Source of the DNA: Thioglobus_B sp964558405
GTDB lineage: Bacteria > Pseudomonadota > Gammaproteobacteria > PS1 > Pseudothioglobaceae
NCBI GenBank assembly: GCA_964558405.1
Contig: CAZLDG010000038.1
Coordinates: forward strand, 1 to 9,373
Direction: 5' to 3'
DNA: 9,373 nt
A program made the translations under genes and the position numbers. Shown here one piece after another: positions 1-6,055 of the stretch. The stretch's first letter is position 1; every line of letters begins with the position of its first letter. The notes below the pieces were generated by a model that was given only the letters and a program-made list of their open reading frames with translations, was not told where the DNA came from and did not search any database.

Positions 1-215
1 GTGGTGATGAAATCCGACTCGTTTAAATCTTGATCGATATCGATATAAAACTTGGCCTCACCCTCGTGATCAGTCCAAGCATGGGCGTGTTCTAAATTTT
101 GAATTCTAAGATCGACATCCAGTACTTGCTCGATGTTTAAGGCTTGCAGACAAAAATCATACAAAGAGTGTGCTAGCTGACGTTGCGCCTGAGTACCACC
201 CTCAATATAGAGCAT
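1..215 (-). CDS. Unrecognised protein, 5' part only (cut by window edge)
   Basis: The reading frame opens with ATG at 215-213 and stays open for 71 codons to the window edge. It begins MLYIEGGTQAQ and ends near KFYIDIDQDLNESDF. The glutaredoxin-like gene's TAA stop (218-216) touches this ATG and is in the same frame, so the start cannot lie further upstream. The two genes are adjacent with no spacer, and a weak GGTGAG just before the stop may serve as ribosome binding site, so translation is probably coupled. The visible part is acidic and soluble-looking, with no signal peptide or membrane segment. I do not recognise the family. One speculative idea is a small metallopeptidase-like protein whose HExxH motif would follow the visible part, but no such motif is in the window. 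It is probably real because it is packed into the operon and uses codons like its neighbours. Confidence 0.72.
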   Translation of the reverse strand, partial: MLYIEGGTQAQRQLAHSLYDFCLQALNIEQVLDVDLRIQNLEHAHAWTDHEGEAKFYIDIDQDLNESDFIT

Positions 216-590
216 TTACTCACCGAAGCGCTGTTGCAGATAGGCGATAATTTCGTCCGATTCAAACATCCAGCTGACTTTGCCATTCTCGGTGATTTTT
301 AGACACGGTACTTGCACCTTACCAGCTTCTTTAAGCAGCTCATCACGATACTGTCCAGGGGCTTGTGCATTACGCGTGGCAATGTTTAGGCCCAGCTTGC
401 GAATGGCGCGACGCGTCTTGATACAAAACGGGCAACCAAAAAATTGATACAGTTCGATATTGGCAGTTTGTTGATCAACTTTTTGTTGTGCTTCAGGGCT
501 ACGCTTGATTTTGCCAGCAGGAATCATCCAGCTAACAAAAGCAATAATGGCACCTAGGCCGTTTCTTAGAGCTTTTAATAATAGTTTCAT
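216..590 (-). CDS. Membrane-anchored glutaredoxin-like protein (GST N-terminal/thioredoxin fold)
   Basis: This 124-residue protein has a hydrophobic N-terminus (about residues 3-24), a short basic linker (KIKRSPEAQ), then a glutaredoxin fold. The redox motif CPFC is at C53 and C56, a VQVP segment carries the cis-proline of the fold (P95), and the C-terminal ESDEIIAYL helix is typical of glutaredoxin/GST N-terminal domains. Two active-site cysteines suggest dithiol chemistry, probably with glutathione; the true substrate cannot be read from the sequence. The N-terminal segment suggests an inner-membrane anchor with the domain in the cytoplasm, which is an inference. The start chosen is the ATG at 590-588, which overlaps the folD TGA stop as ATGA (590-587). 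A longer in-frame opening reaching 677 would run inside folD and is unlikely. The next gene starts directly after the TAA. Similar proteins occur widely in gammaproteobacteria, usually annotated only as glutaredoxin. Confidence 0.88.
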   Translation of the reverse strand: MKLLLKALRNGLGAIIAFVSWMIPAGKIKRSPEAQQKVDQQTANIELYQFFGCPFCIKTRRAIRKLGLNIATRNAQAPGQYRDELLKEAGKVQVPCLKITENGKVSWMFESDEIIAYLQQRFGE

Positions 591-1420
591 GTTCTGTTCT
601 CGTATGCAGTTAGGGTATTTTCCAATAAAGTGGCAATGGTCATTGGTCCTACGCCTCCAGGTACGGGCGTAATCCAATCGGCTTGTGCTTTAGCCGCGTC
701 AAAGTCCACATCGCCGACTAATTTTCCACTATCTAGGCGATTAATACCCACGTCAATAACAATGGCTCCTGGCTTAATCCAATCACCTTGAATCATTTGC
801 GGGATGCCAACCGCAGCCACAACAATATCGGCGCGTCTGAGTTTGTCGGCCAAATTCTGAGTTTTACTATGGCAAATACTCACGGTAGCACGTGCGTTTA
901 ACAGCTCCATCGCCATTGGACGGCCAACAATATTAGAGGCGCCGACCACCACAGCATCTTTACCCATCGGATCTATGCCTATGGTTTGCAGCATGGTCAT
1001 CACCCCTTTAGGAGTACAAGGGCGCAAATAAGCCTTGTTTTGCATGAGCTTACCGGCATTTTCACTATGAAATCCATCCACATCTTTGTTCGGTGCAATG
1101 GTCTCAATCACCAAATTGGCATCTAAATGCTCAGGCAGGGGTAATTGCACCAAAATACCATCAATCTTATCGTCGCTATTTAAGCGTCTAATTTCCTCTA
1201 ACAATTCGTCTTGAGTAATATCGGCCGGCTTGTTGATTTTTTCTGAATAAAAGCCCACTTCCTTGCAAGCGTTATCTTTGTTACGCACATAAACCGCAGA
1301 AGCCGGATCGTCACCCACCAAAATCACCGCCAGACCTGGTACTCTATCCAAGGTGCTGACCTTGGCTTTAATCTCATTGCGCAAATCTTGGGCGATCTGC
1401 TTGCCATCAATTATCTTCAT
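587..1420 (-). CDS. folD: FolD, bifunctional methylene-THF dehydrogenase / methenyl-THF cyclohydrolase
   Basis: FolD interconverts 5,10-methylene-THF, 5,10-methenyl-THF and 10-formyl-THF in the cytoplasm, supplying one-carbon units for purines and formyl-Met. The 277-residue length is typical. Catalytic residues are visible: Y44 and K48 in SAVYVRNK, Q92 in VQLPLP, and D115 in KDVDGF. The Rossmann part carries GASNIVGRPMAMELL (160-174), as in the E. coli enzyme, and the C-terminal signature PGGVGPMT is at 254-261. The start at 1420 follows a good ribosome binding site, AAGGATGA, that lies across the kdsB stop; the gap to kdsB is 10 bases. At the other end its TGA overlaps the next gene's ATG. 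The enzyme looks complete, with no missing key residue. Its place behind kdsB is a co-transcription arrangement rather than a shared pathway. Confidence 0.97.
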   Translation of the reverse strand: MKIIDGKQIAQDLRNEIKAKVSTLDRVPGLAVILVGDDPASAVYVRNKDNACKEVGFYSEKINKPADITQDELLEEIRRLNSDDKIDGILVQLPLPEHLDANLVIETIAPNKDVDGFHSENAGKLMQNKAYLRPCTPKGVMTMLQTIGIDPMGKDAVVVGASNIVGRPMAMELLNARATVSICHSKTQNLADKLRRADIVVAAVGIPQMIQGDWIKPGAIVIDVGINRLDSGKLVGDVDFDAAKAQADWITPVPGGVGPMTIATLLENTLTAYENRT

Positions 1421-1430
1421 TGCTTCATCC

Positions 1431-2165
1431 TTAGGCTAATGCTGCTCTCACCTTATCTAAATCTTGTTGGGTATCCACCCCATAACCGCTTTGGGCGCAA
1501 GCCACATCAACGTGAATATCAAAACCCTCATCAAGTACCGTCAGCTGTTCTAATTTTTCCACCTGCTCATAATCTGAGCTGGGCATTGATAAATACTGTT
1601 TAACAAATTTGGCGCGGTAAGCGTAAATACCAATATGTTTAAAGCATAGCGACAAGTCAAATGCCTCACCCTCTCTAAAAGCGGGAATCGGTGAACGAGA
1701 AAAATACAGGGCTCGGCCGTGCTTGTTAAACACTACCTTGACGCAATTTGGATCCAGATATTGCGCTTTGTCGATAACGTTTTCACACAGGGTCGCCATG
1801 TGCATGCCACTACTGGCTAAATTGTCGGCCACCTGTTGAATTAATCTTGGATCTAACATCGGTTCATCGCCTTGTACATTGACAATAATTTGTTCGTCAT
1901 CAACCTCCAAGTCTTGAATCACCTGCGCAATTCTGGCGGTGCCTGAATTATGCTGAGCATCGGTCATACAGACTTGTGCGCCCATCTCTAAAGCCACCGC
2001 TTCAATACGCGTATCATCGGTGGCAATAATCACCGACTCAGCACCACTGGCTAAGGCGTTGTTATAAGTGTATTCAATTAGCGGTTTGCCGTGGATGTCT
2101 TTTAGTAGTTTAGCTGGTAATCTACTAGAAGCGTATCTGGCCGGAATAATGACACTAAAGCTCAT
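1431..2165 (-). CDS. kdsB: KdsB, 3-deoxy-manno-octulosonate cytidylyltransferase (CMP-KDO synthetase)
   Basis: KdsB activates KDO with CTP to CMP-KDO, the donor for the inner core of lipopolysaccharide, in the cytoplasm. At 244 residues it is full length. The nucleotide loop IPARYASSRLPAK (R10, R15, K19), the ATDD segment (49-52), NVQGDEP (96-102, D100 a probable metal ligand), KHIGIYAYR (H177) and the late VDT (230-232) all match the family. Two positions differ from what I recall of E. coli KdsB: SGTAR at 74-78, where E or D normally precedes the arginine, and EQLT at 206-209, where EQLR is usual. These may affect sugar recognition but do not change the family call. The ATG at 2165 lies two bases after the stop of the YcaR-like gene, with no clear Shine-Dalgarno, so translation is probably coupled. 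The lpxK-ycaR-kdsB order resembles that in E. coli. Confidence 0.95.
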   Translation of the reverse strand: MSFSVIIPARYASSRLPAKLLKDIHGKPLIEYTYNNALASGAESVIIATDDTRIEAVALEMGAQVCMTDAQHNSGTARIAQVIQDLEVDDEQIIVNVQGDEPMLDPRLIQQVADNLASSGMHMATLCENVIDKAQYLDPNCVKVVFNKHGRALYFSRSPIPAFREGEAFDLSLCFKHIGIYAYRAKFVKQYLSMPSSDYEQVEKLEQLTVLDEGFDIHVDVACAQSGYGVDTQQDLDKVRAALA

Positions 2166-2167
2166 TA

Positions 2168-2332
2168 TTAATCGTTAATATTGCGTGCTTCCTCTTCTAG
2201 CAAGACTGGAATGCCGTCATCAATAGGATAAGCCAGGCCACTGGCTTCACAAATCAGTTCATCACCCACTTGTTTGAGTGGTTGCTTGCTTTTTGGGCAA
2301 ACCAATAGTTTTAATAAAGACTCGTCAATCAT
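2168..2332 (-). CDS. ycaR: YcaR/Trm112-family small protein (54 aa)
   Basis: This short gene encodes 54 residues, beginning MIDESLLKLLVCPKSK and ending EEEARNIND. The pattern LLVCP, then ELICEASGLAYPI, then DDGIPVLLEEEAR is that of the YcaR/Trm112-like family (UPF0434), found in many gammaproteobacteria between lpxK and kdsB as here. Family members with zinc usually carry two CxxC-type pairs; here only C12 and C28 remain and the partner of C12 is serine (S15), so a full four-cysteine site is absent. This loss is common among YcaR-like proteins. The function is not established in bacteria; relatives of the fold activate methyltransferases. Its ATG (2332-2330) overlaps the lpxK TGA as ATGA, and no Shine-Dalgarno is visible, pointing to coupled translation. 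Confidence 0.93.
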   Translation of the reverse strand: MIDESLLKLLVCPKSKQPLKQVGDELICEASGLAYPIDDGIPVLLEEEARNIND

Positions 2333-3276
2333 AATTTTGCGTCTAATTTGTGGTAGAAATCCTCACCAATCTGCGTACTAATATCCAGGTAGTACATATT
2401 CTCATTGGCAAAGTCCCTACATTTTACCCAATCTTTGCTGGTCATAATAATAGGTTGTGAATCGCCAAAGTCTAAATCTTGCGCCTGGTAGTGATGATGA
2501 TCAGCAAACGGGTGTGGATTCACATGAATATGCAGATCTGTTAGCGTGGTGAAAAAGCGCTGCGGATTACCAATGCCGGCAATCACATGACAATACTCGG
2601 TGTAGAAAAAATCCAAAGGCTTGCGCTCACCACTGATCAAATTAACAAAGGCCAACGGTTTAAGTTCAACGCCAATCTCGGCTGGCGCCAAGGCACCATT
2701 ATTCAGTACAAAGTCCACAGTGTTTAGTCGAGACTTTCTCTCCCTTAGCGGGCCTGCTGGCAATAAAAACCCATTGCCAAAGCGTCGAGACCCATCCACC
2801 ACCGCAATCTCAATATCTCTACCCATGGCGTAATGCTGCAGGCCGTCATCACTAATCACCACATCAACCTGATGCTGATTAATTAACGCCTTAACCGCTT
2901 GTGGACGATCTTTATCAACCACTACTTGTGCTTGGGTGCTCAGTGCAATCAGTAGTGGCTCATCCCCACACACACTAGGATCGCTATTTTCATCAACCCA
3001 AAAGCTGCCTTGGGCATGTGAACCGCCATAGCCACGCGAGACCACACCAACGCGCTTATTTTGACGGGCAAAATGTTGGCATAAGGCAATAACAATTGGG
3101 GTTTTTCCAGTACCGCCTGCGGTGATATTACCCACCACAATCACCGGTTTTTCAAAATTTTGGGTTTTGAGTAATTGGTATCGATAAGCCAGACGCCGCA
3201 AACTCATCAGCAGATAAAACAGGGCTGATACAGGTAGTAATAGGTAGTTAATCAGCCCCCTGGCCTCTAGATTCAT
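2329..3276 (-). CDS. lpxK: LpxK, tetraacyldisaccharide 4'-kinase
   Basis: LpxK phosphorylates the 4' position of the tetraacyl-disaccharide 1-phosphate to give lipid IVA, at the cytoplasmic face of the inner membrane. The 315-residue protein has an N-terminal membrane helix (about 8-25), the P-loop GGTGKT (54-59), RGYGG (81-85), GDEP (104-107), SDDGLQH (142-148), LLPAGPLRE (171-179) and FADHHHY (257-263). All match the family and the length is close to usual. Near the C-terminus the usual MTEKDAVK reads MTSKDWVK (278-285), an uncommon variant to my knowledge. The ATG at 3276 is nine bases after the upstream gene's stop and lacks a Shine-Dalgarno, suggesting translation depends on the gene before it. 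The flippase gene msbA, often next to lpxK, is not here. Confidence 0.95.
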   Translation of the reverse strand: MNLEARGLINYLLLPVSALFYLLMSLRRLAYRYQLLKTQNFEKPVIVVGNITAGGTGKTPIVIALCQHFARQNKRVGVVSRGYGGSHAQGSFWVDENSDPSVCGDEPLLIALSTQAQVVVDKDRPQAVKALINQHQVDVVISDDGLQHYAMGRDIEIAVVDGSRRFGNGFLLPAGPLRERKSRLNTVDFVLNNGALAPAEIGVELKPLAFVNLISGERKPLDFFYTEYCHVIAGIGNPQRFFTTLTDLHIHVNPHPFADHHHYQAQDLDFGDSQPIIMTSKDWVKCRDFANENMYYLDISTQIGEDFYHKLDAKL

Positions 3277-3285
3277 GAATAACTA

Positions 3286-3717
3286 TTATTTAAAGCACTC
3301 GTTGTCATTGTCAAACTTTTTCTCAGTAAAACGCAATACGCCAGCTGCTACCGCTAATACCAAAATTGAAATGACCATTAACAATAAGTTAAATCTATCA
3401 TGTGAGACTAACTCTTTCATATCAATCACCATAAAACGCGTGATAGCGGTAATAGCAATAAAGATTAAGAAAATAACCGGCAGTCGATGAGTTTTAAAAT
3501 AAATACCAGTCATGGCACCCAACTCTAAATAGATAAAGAGCAACAAAATATCCTTTAGCGAGGCAAATCCTGTGTCTTGACTCATAATGATGAGGTACTC
3601 ACTAATAGCTGACCAAACAATGGTAGCACCGATGACAAATAGACCAATAATATGAAAAGCCTCAATCAGAAAATCTCCCAATTGATCAATTCGACGTTTA
3701 ACGATTTGTTCAGACAT
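3286..3717 (-). CDS. PsiE-family (phosphate-starvation-inducible E) membrane protein
   Basis: This 143-residue integral membrane protein has four predicted transmembrane helices at about 16-38, 53-74, 79-98 and 109-130. The segments SLKDILLLFIYLELGAM and LPVIFLIFIAITAITRF are the characteristic core of the PsiE family, whose E. coli member (136 residues) is induced by phosphate starvation. The molecular function of the family is unknown. The start at 3717 has the strongest ribosome binding site of this operon, AGGGGAG four bases upstream (3722-3728), so this is the first gene of the operon that continues into lpxK. The role in a lipid A operon is not evident from the sequence. A transporter or stress-linked membrane protein remains possible, but no transport motif is visible. 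Confidence 0.88.
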   Translation of the reverse strand: MSEQIVKRRIDQLGDFLIEAFHIIGLFVIGATIVWSAISEYLIIMSQDTGFASLKDILLLFIYLELGAMTGIYFKTHRLPVIFLIFIAITAITRFMVIDMKELVSHDRFNLLLMVISILVLAVAAGVLRFTEKKFDNDNECFK

Positions 3718-3778
3718 GTTTCTCCCCTTTTTGATTTAGCATGAACTCAGGTGTTAATTATGACAAAATATTGCCACA
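3718..3778. promoter_or_regulatory. Divergent intergenic region (promoters for psiE/lpxK operon and lolC-lolD)
   Basis: These 61 bases separate two divergently read operons and must hold both promoters unless these lie inside genes. On the minus strand TTGTCA (3766-3761) is a good -35 candidate; 17 bases further CATGCT (3743-3738) is a poor -10 match. On the plus strand TTGATT (3731-3736) could be a -35, with only weak -10 candidates such as TTAATT (3754-3759) or CAAAAT (3764-3769). The two sets overlap, so the promoters may compete for polymerase. No clear operator palindrome is visible. Confidence 0.4.
3722..3728 (-). promoter_or_regulatory. Strong Shine-Dalgarno before the PsiE-family gene
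   Basis: On the minus strand AGGGGAG ends four bases before the ATG at 3717. It fixes the start of the PsiE-family gene. By contrast, lpxK, the YcaR-like gene and kdsB downstream have no recognisable site, which fits one operon translated by coupling from its first gene. Confidence 0.75.
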
Positions 3779-5014
3779 ATGAGTATTGAATTTCTAATTT
3801 CTAGACGTTATCTGCGCTCTAATCGCAACAAAGGCTTTGTTTCTTTCATCTCTGGCGTCTCCACCACGGGTCTGGTACTCAGTGTCATGACCTTAGTAAC
3901 CGTACTCTCGGTCATGAATGGATTTCATAAAGAACTAAGGGAGCGCGTACTTAGCGCCATCTCTCATGCTTATATTAGCGAATACGATCACAAATTAGAT
4001 AATTGGCAAGTACTGAGTCAAACCATTGCCCAACAACCGCGCGTGCTCAGCACTTCGCCCTATATTGAAAAATACGCACTGATTAGCGCCAACGGCACTT
4101 CCCAAGGGATTAGTATTCGCGGTGTGGAGATTGATTTGGAAAAATCCACCTCGGTGGTTTTGGATAAAATCAGCGCCGGACAAAGTCAGATTAACGACAA
4201 ACAAATACTGATTGGCTTAGGCTTGGCACAACAACTGGGTGTGGGTGTGGGAGATAAAATCACCCTACTAACCCCCAATGTTCAAAGCACTATGATTGGC
4301 CTCCAGCCTCGATTCAAACGCTTTGTTATCGGCGGGGTGTTTGACGCCGGTATTAACGAATATGATAACAACTTAGCCTTTATCACCTTATCACAGGCGC
4401 AAAAACTCTATTTAATGGGTCAAAGCGTCTCAGGTATTCGCCTAAAGGTTGACGATTTGTTTGCAGCCAAAACCATTACCCAGTCGGTGGTTAAGACGCT
4501 GGGCACGGATCAATACTATGGCGTGGACTGGAGTCAGCAAAAGGCCAACTTTATCCGTGCACTTAACTTAGAGAAACAAATGATTGGTGTGGTTCTCTCA
4601 CTGATTATCGCTGTAGCTGCGTTTAATATTGTATCCATGATGGTTATGGTGGTCACTGATAAACGCGCCGAAGTGGCCATCCTAAGAACCTTGGGTATGA
4701 GCCCAAAACGCATTGTTAAGGTGTTTTTCTATCAGGGAATTAGCATTGGCCTAATTGGCATTAGTTTAGGTCTGATTTTGGGCATACTGCTTTCCCTCAA
4801 CATTGAGTCGGTAGTAGGTGCGATTGAATCCTTATTAGGATTTCAGTTTTTCCCGCAAGACGTGTTCTATATTAACCGCTTTCCTTCAGATTTACAGCTG
4901 AGCGATGTACTAAGCGTAGCCGTTGGCGCCTTTGTTTTGGTGATGCTGGCCGCCATCTATCCCGCCAAACGCGCTGGAAAAATCGAAATTGCCAAGGTGT
5001 TAAGTCATGAGTAA
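3779..5014 (+). CDS. lolC: LolC/E-family lipoprotein-releasing permease (possibly LolF type)
   Basis: This is the membrane subunit of the Lol ABC transporter, which lifts mature lipoproteins out of the inner membrane and hands them to LolA. The 411 residues show four transmembrane helices, about 24-46, 268-293, 317-340 and 375-397, with a large periplasmic domain between the first two, as in the MacB/LolCE fold. Conserved parts include SVMNGFHKELRERVLS after helix 1, and VTDKRAEVAILRTLGMSP (292-309), the coupling region contacting LolD. A hairpin around 163-183 (LLTPN...RFKRF) corresponds to the LolC hook that binds LolA, while the C-terminal INRFPSDLQ resembles LolE. No second permease gene follows lolD, so a LolF-like homodimer is likely; a distant lolE cannot be excluded. 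An in-frame TGA at 3761 fixes the ATG at 3779. No Shine-Dalgarno is seen, so the mRNA may be leaderless. Confidence 0.93.
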   Translation: MSIEFLISRRYLRSNRNKGFVSFISGVSTTGLVLSVMTLVTVLSVMNGFHKELRERVLSAISHAYISEYDHKLDNWQVLSQTIAQQPRVLSTSPYIEKYALISANGTSQGISIRGVEIDLEKSTSVVLDKISAGQSQINDKQILIGLGLAQQLGVGVGDKITLLTPNVQSTMIGLQPRFKRFVIGGVFDAGINEYDNNLAFITLSQAQKLYLMGQSVSGIRLKVDDLFAAKTITQSVVKTLGTDQYYGVDWSQQKANFIRALNLEKQMIGVVLSLIIAVAAFNIVSMMVMVVTDKRAEVAILRTLGMSPKRIVKVFFYQGISIGLIGISLGLILGILLSLNIESVVGAIESLLGFQFFPQDVFYINRFPSDLQLSDVLSVAVGAFVLVMLAAIYPAKRAGKIEIAKVLSHE

Positions 5015-5684
5015 TATTATCAATTGTCAGGGTGTTGATTATTACTATCGCGATGGCCAGCAGTCTAATCAAATCCTGCAACAGCTAAACCTGCAAGTAG
5101 AAAAAGGTGAGTCAGTTGCGATTTTGGGTCAATCAGGCTGTGGCAAGTCTACCTTGTTAAATTTACTCGGCGGTATGGCCAAGCCCGATCACGGCAGCGT
5201 GAGTATTGATGGTGTGGATTTGCAAACACTAAGCGAAGAAACACTAACGCGACATCGCGCTCAACACTTGGGATTCGTTTATCAATTCCATCATCTTTTA
5301 AAGGACTTTAGTGCACTGGAAAATGTCGCCCTACCTTTGCAAATCCAAGGCACAGGCCAAACTCAGGCGCACGCACAAGCTTTGGATTTATTACAAAACA
5401 TGGGTTTAGATCATCGCGCCCAACACCTACCAAGTGAACTCTCAGGTGGCGAACGTCAACGCGTTGCCATTGCCCGAGCCCTGATTGCCAAACCCAGCTG
5501 CTTATTGGCAGATGAGCCCACGGGTAATCTGGATGCTGATAATGCCAAGAGTGTGATTGATTTGCTCTTAGAGATGAATCAGCTGCAGCAAAGCGCACTG
5601 GTGATGGTCACACACGACCAAAGCTTGGCACAGCGCATGCAAAGAGTTTTGCTAATGGAAAAAGGTCAATTAAGACAGATTTAG
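5007..5684 (+). CDS. lolD: LolD, lipoprotein-releasing ABC transporter ATPase
   Basis: LolD is the cytoplasmic ATPase that powers lipoprotein release together with the LolC/E-type permease. All ABC motifs are intact in 225 residues: Walker A GQSGCGKST (41-49), Q-loop in VYQFHHLL (91-98, Q93), signature LSGGERQ (145-151), Walker B LLADEP (166-171, E170 catalytic), D-loop GNLD and the switch histidine H203 in VTHD. The QFHHLL stretch is characteristic of LolD and separates it from FtsE or MacB. The gene overlaps the end of lolC by eight bases; its own ribosome site AAGGTG (4994-4999) lies seven bases before the ATG, inside lolC. Its TAG shares four bases (5681-5684) with the stop of the converging panD gene, leaving no room for a terminator. 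Confidence 0.97.
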   Translation: MSNIINCQGVDYYYRDGQQSNQILQQLNLQVEKGESVAILGQSGCGKSTLLNLLGGMAKPDHGSVSIDGVDLQTLSEETLTRHRAQHLGFVYQFHHLLKDFSALENVALPLQIQGTGQTQAHAQALDLLQNMGLDHRAQHLPSELSGGERQRVAIARALIAKPSCLLADEPTGNLDADNAKSVIDLLLEMNQLQQSALVMVTHDQSLAQRMQRVLLMEKGQLRQI

Positions 5685-6049
5685 ATAATCTTTGAGCCAG
5701 TTCTGGTGAGTACGTTGTTCTCATCCACATAGCACAACTTTGGCGCGTAGTTTTTTAACTCTTGCTCATCGTATTGCGCATAAGCAGCGATGATTAACAA
5801 ATCGCCTACTTCAGCCTTATGTGCGGCCGCACCATTAACAGAAATCACACCCGAGTTGTCTTTGCCACGAATGGCGTAAGTGGTAAAGCGATTGCCGTTG
5901 TTGATGTTATAGATTTGAATCTGCTCGAAAGTGCCAATGCCAGCAGCATCCAGTAGCGCACCATCAATCTCACACGAGCCCTCGTAATCCACCTCGCAGG
6001 CAGTTGCGGTGACGCGGTGTAGTTTGGCTTTTAAAAACGTGCACTGCAT
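5681..6049 (-). CDS. panD: PanD, aspartate 1-decarboxylase (pyruvoyl enzyme)
   Basis: PanD makes beta-alanine from L-aspartate for pantothenate and coenzyme A synthesis. The 122-residue proenzyme shows the self-cleavage site G24-S25 in YEGSC; S25 becomes the pyruvoyl group of the alpha chain. Active-site residues known from E. coli PanD line up at the same numbers: K9, H11, Y22, R54, T57, Y58 and N72, the last in SVNGAAAH. The protein is close in length to the E. coli one (126) and looks functional. It starts six bases after the oadB stop with no clear Shine-Dalgarno, so it is probably the last gene of the oad transcript. panB and panC, its usual pathway partners, are not in the window. The E. 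coli enzyme needs a PanZ/PanM helper for cleavage; none is seen here. Confidence 0.96.
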   Translation of the reverse strand: MQCTFLKAKLHRVTATACEVDYEGSCEIDGALLDAAGIGTFEQIQIYNINNGNRFTTYAIRGKDNSGVISVNGAAAHKAEVGDLLIIAAYAQYDEQELKNYAPKLCYVDENNVLTRTGSKII

Positions 6050-6055
6050 CGAGAA

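Noticed and set aside
30..47. Short ATCGATATCGATAT repeat at the left edge, possible operator
   Set aside because: It is inside the coding frame of the partial gene (YIDIDQD) and too short to call a regulatory site.
588..677. Longer start at 677 for the glutaredoxin-like gene
   Set aside because: The extra 29 residues would overlap the conserved end of folD and look unlike protein; the ATG at 590 gives the usual hydrophobic N-terminus and an ATGA junction.
5308..5598. 96-codon minus-strand frame across lolD
   Set aside because: Fully antisense to the conserved ABC motifs of lolD; no ribosome site or recognisable domain.
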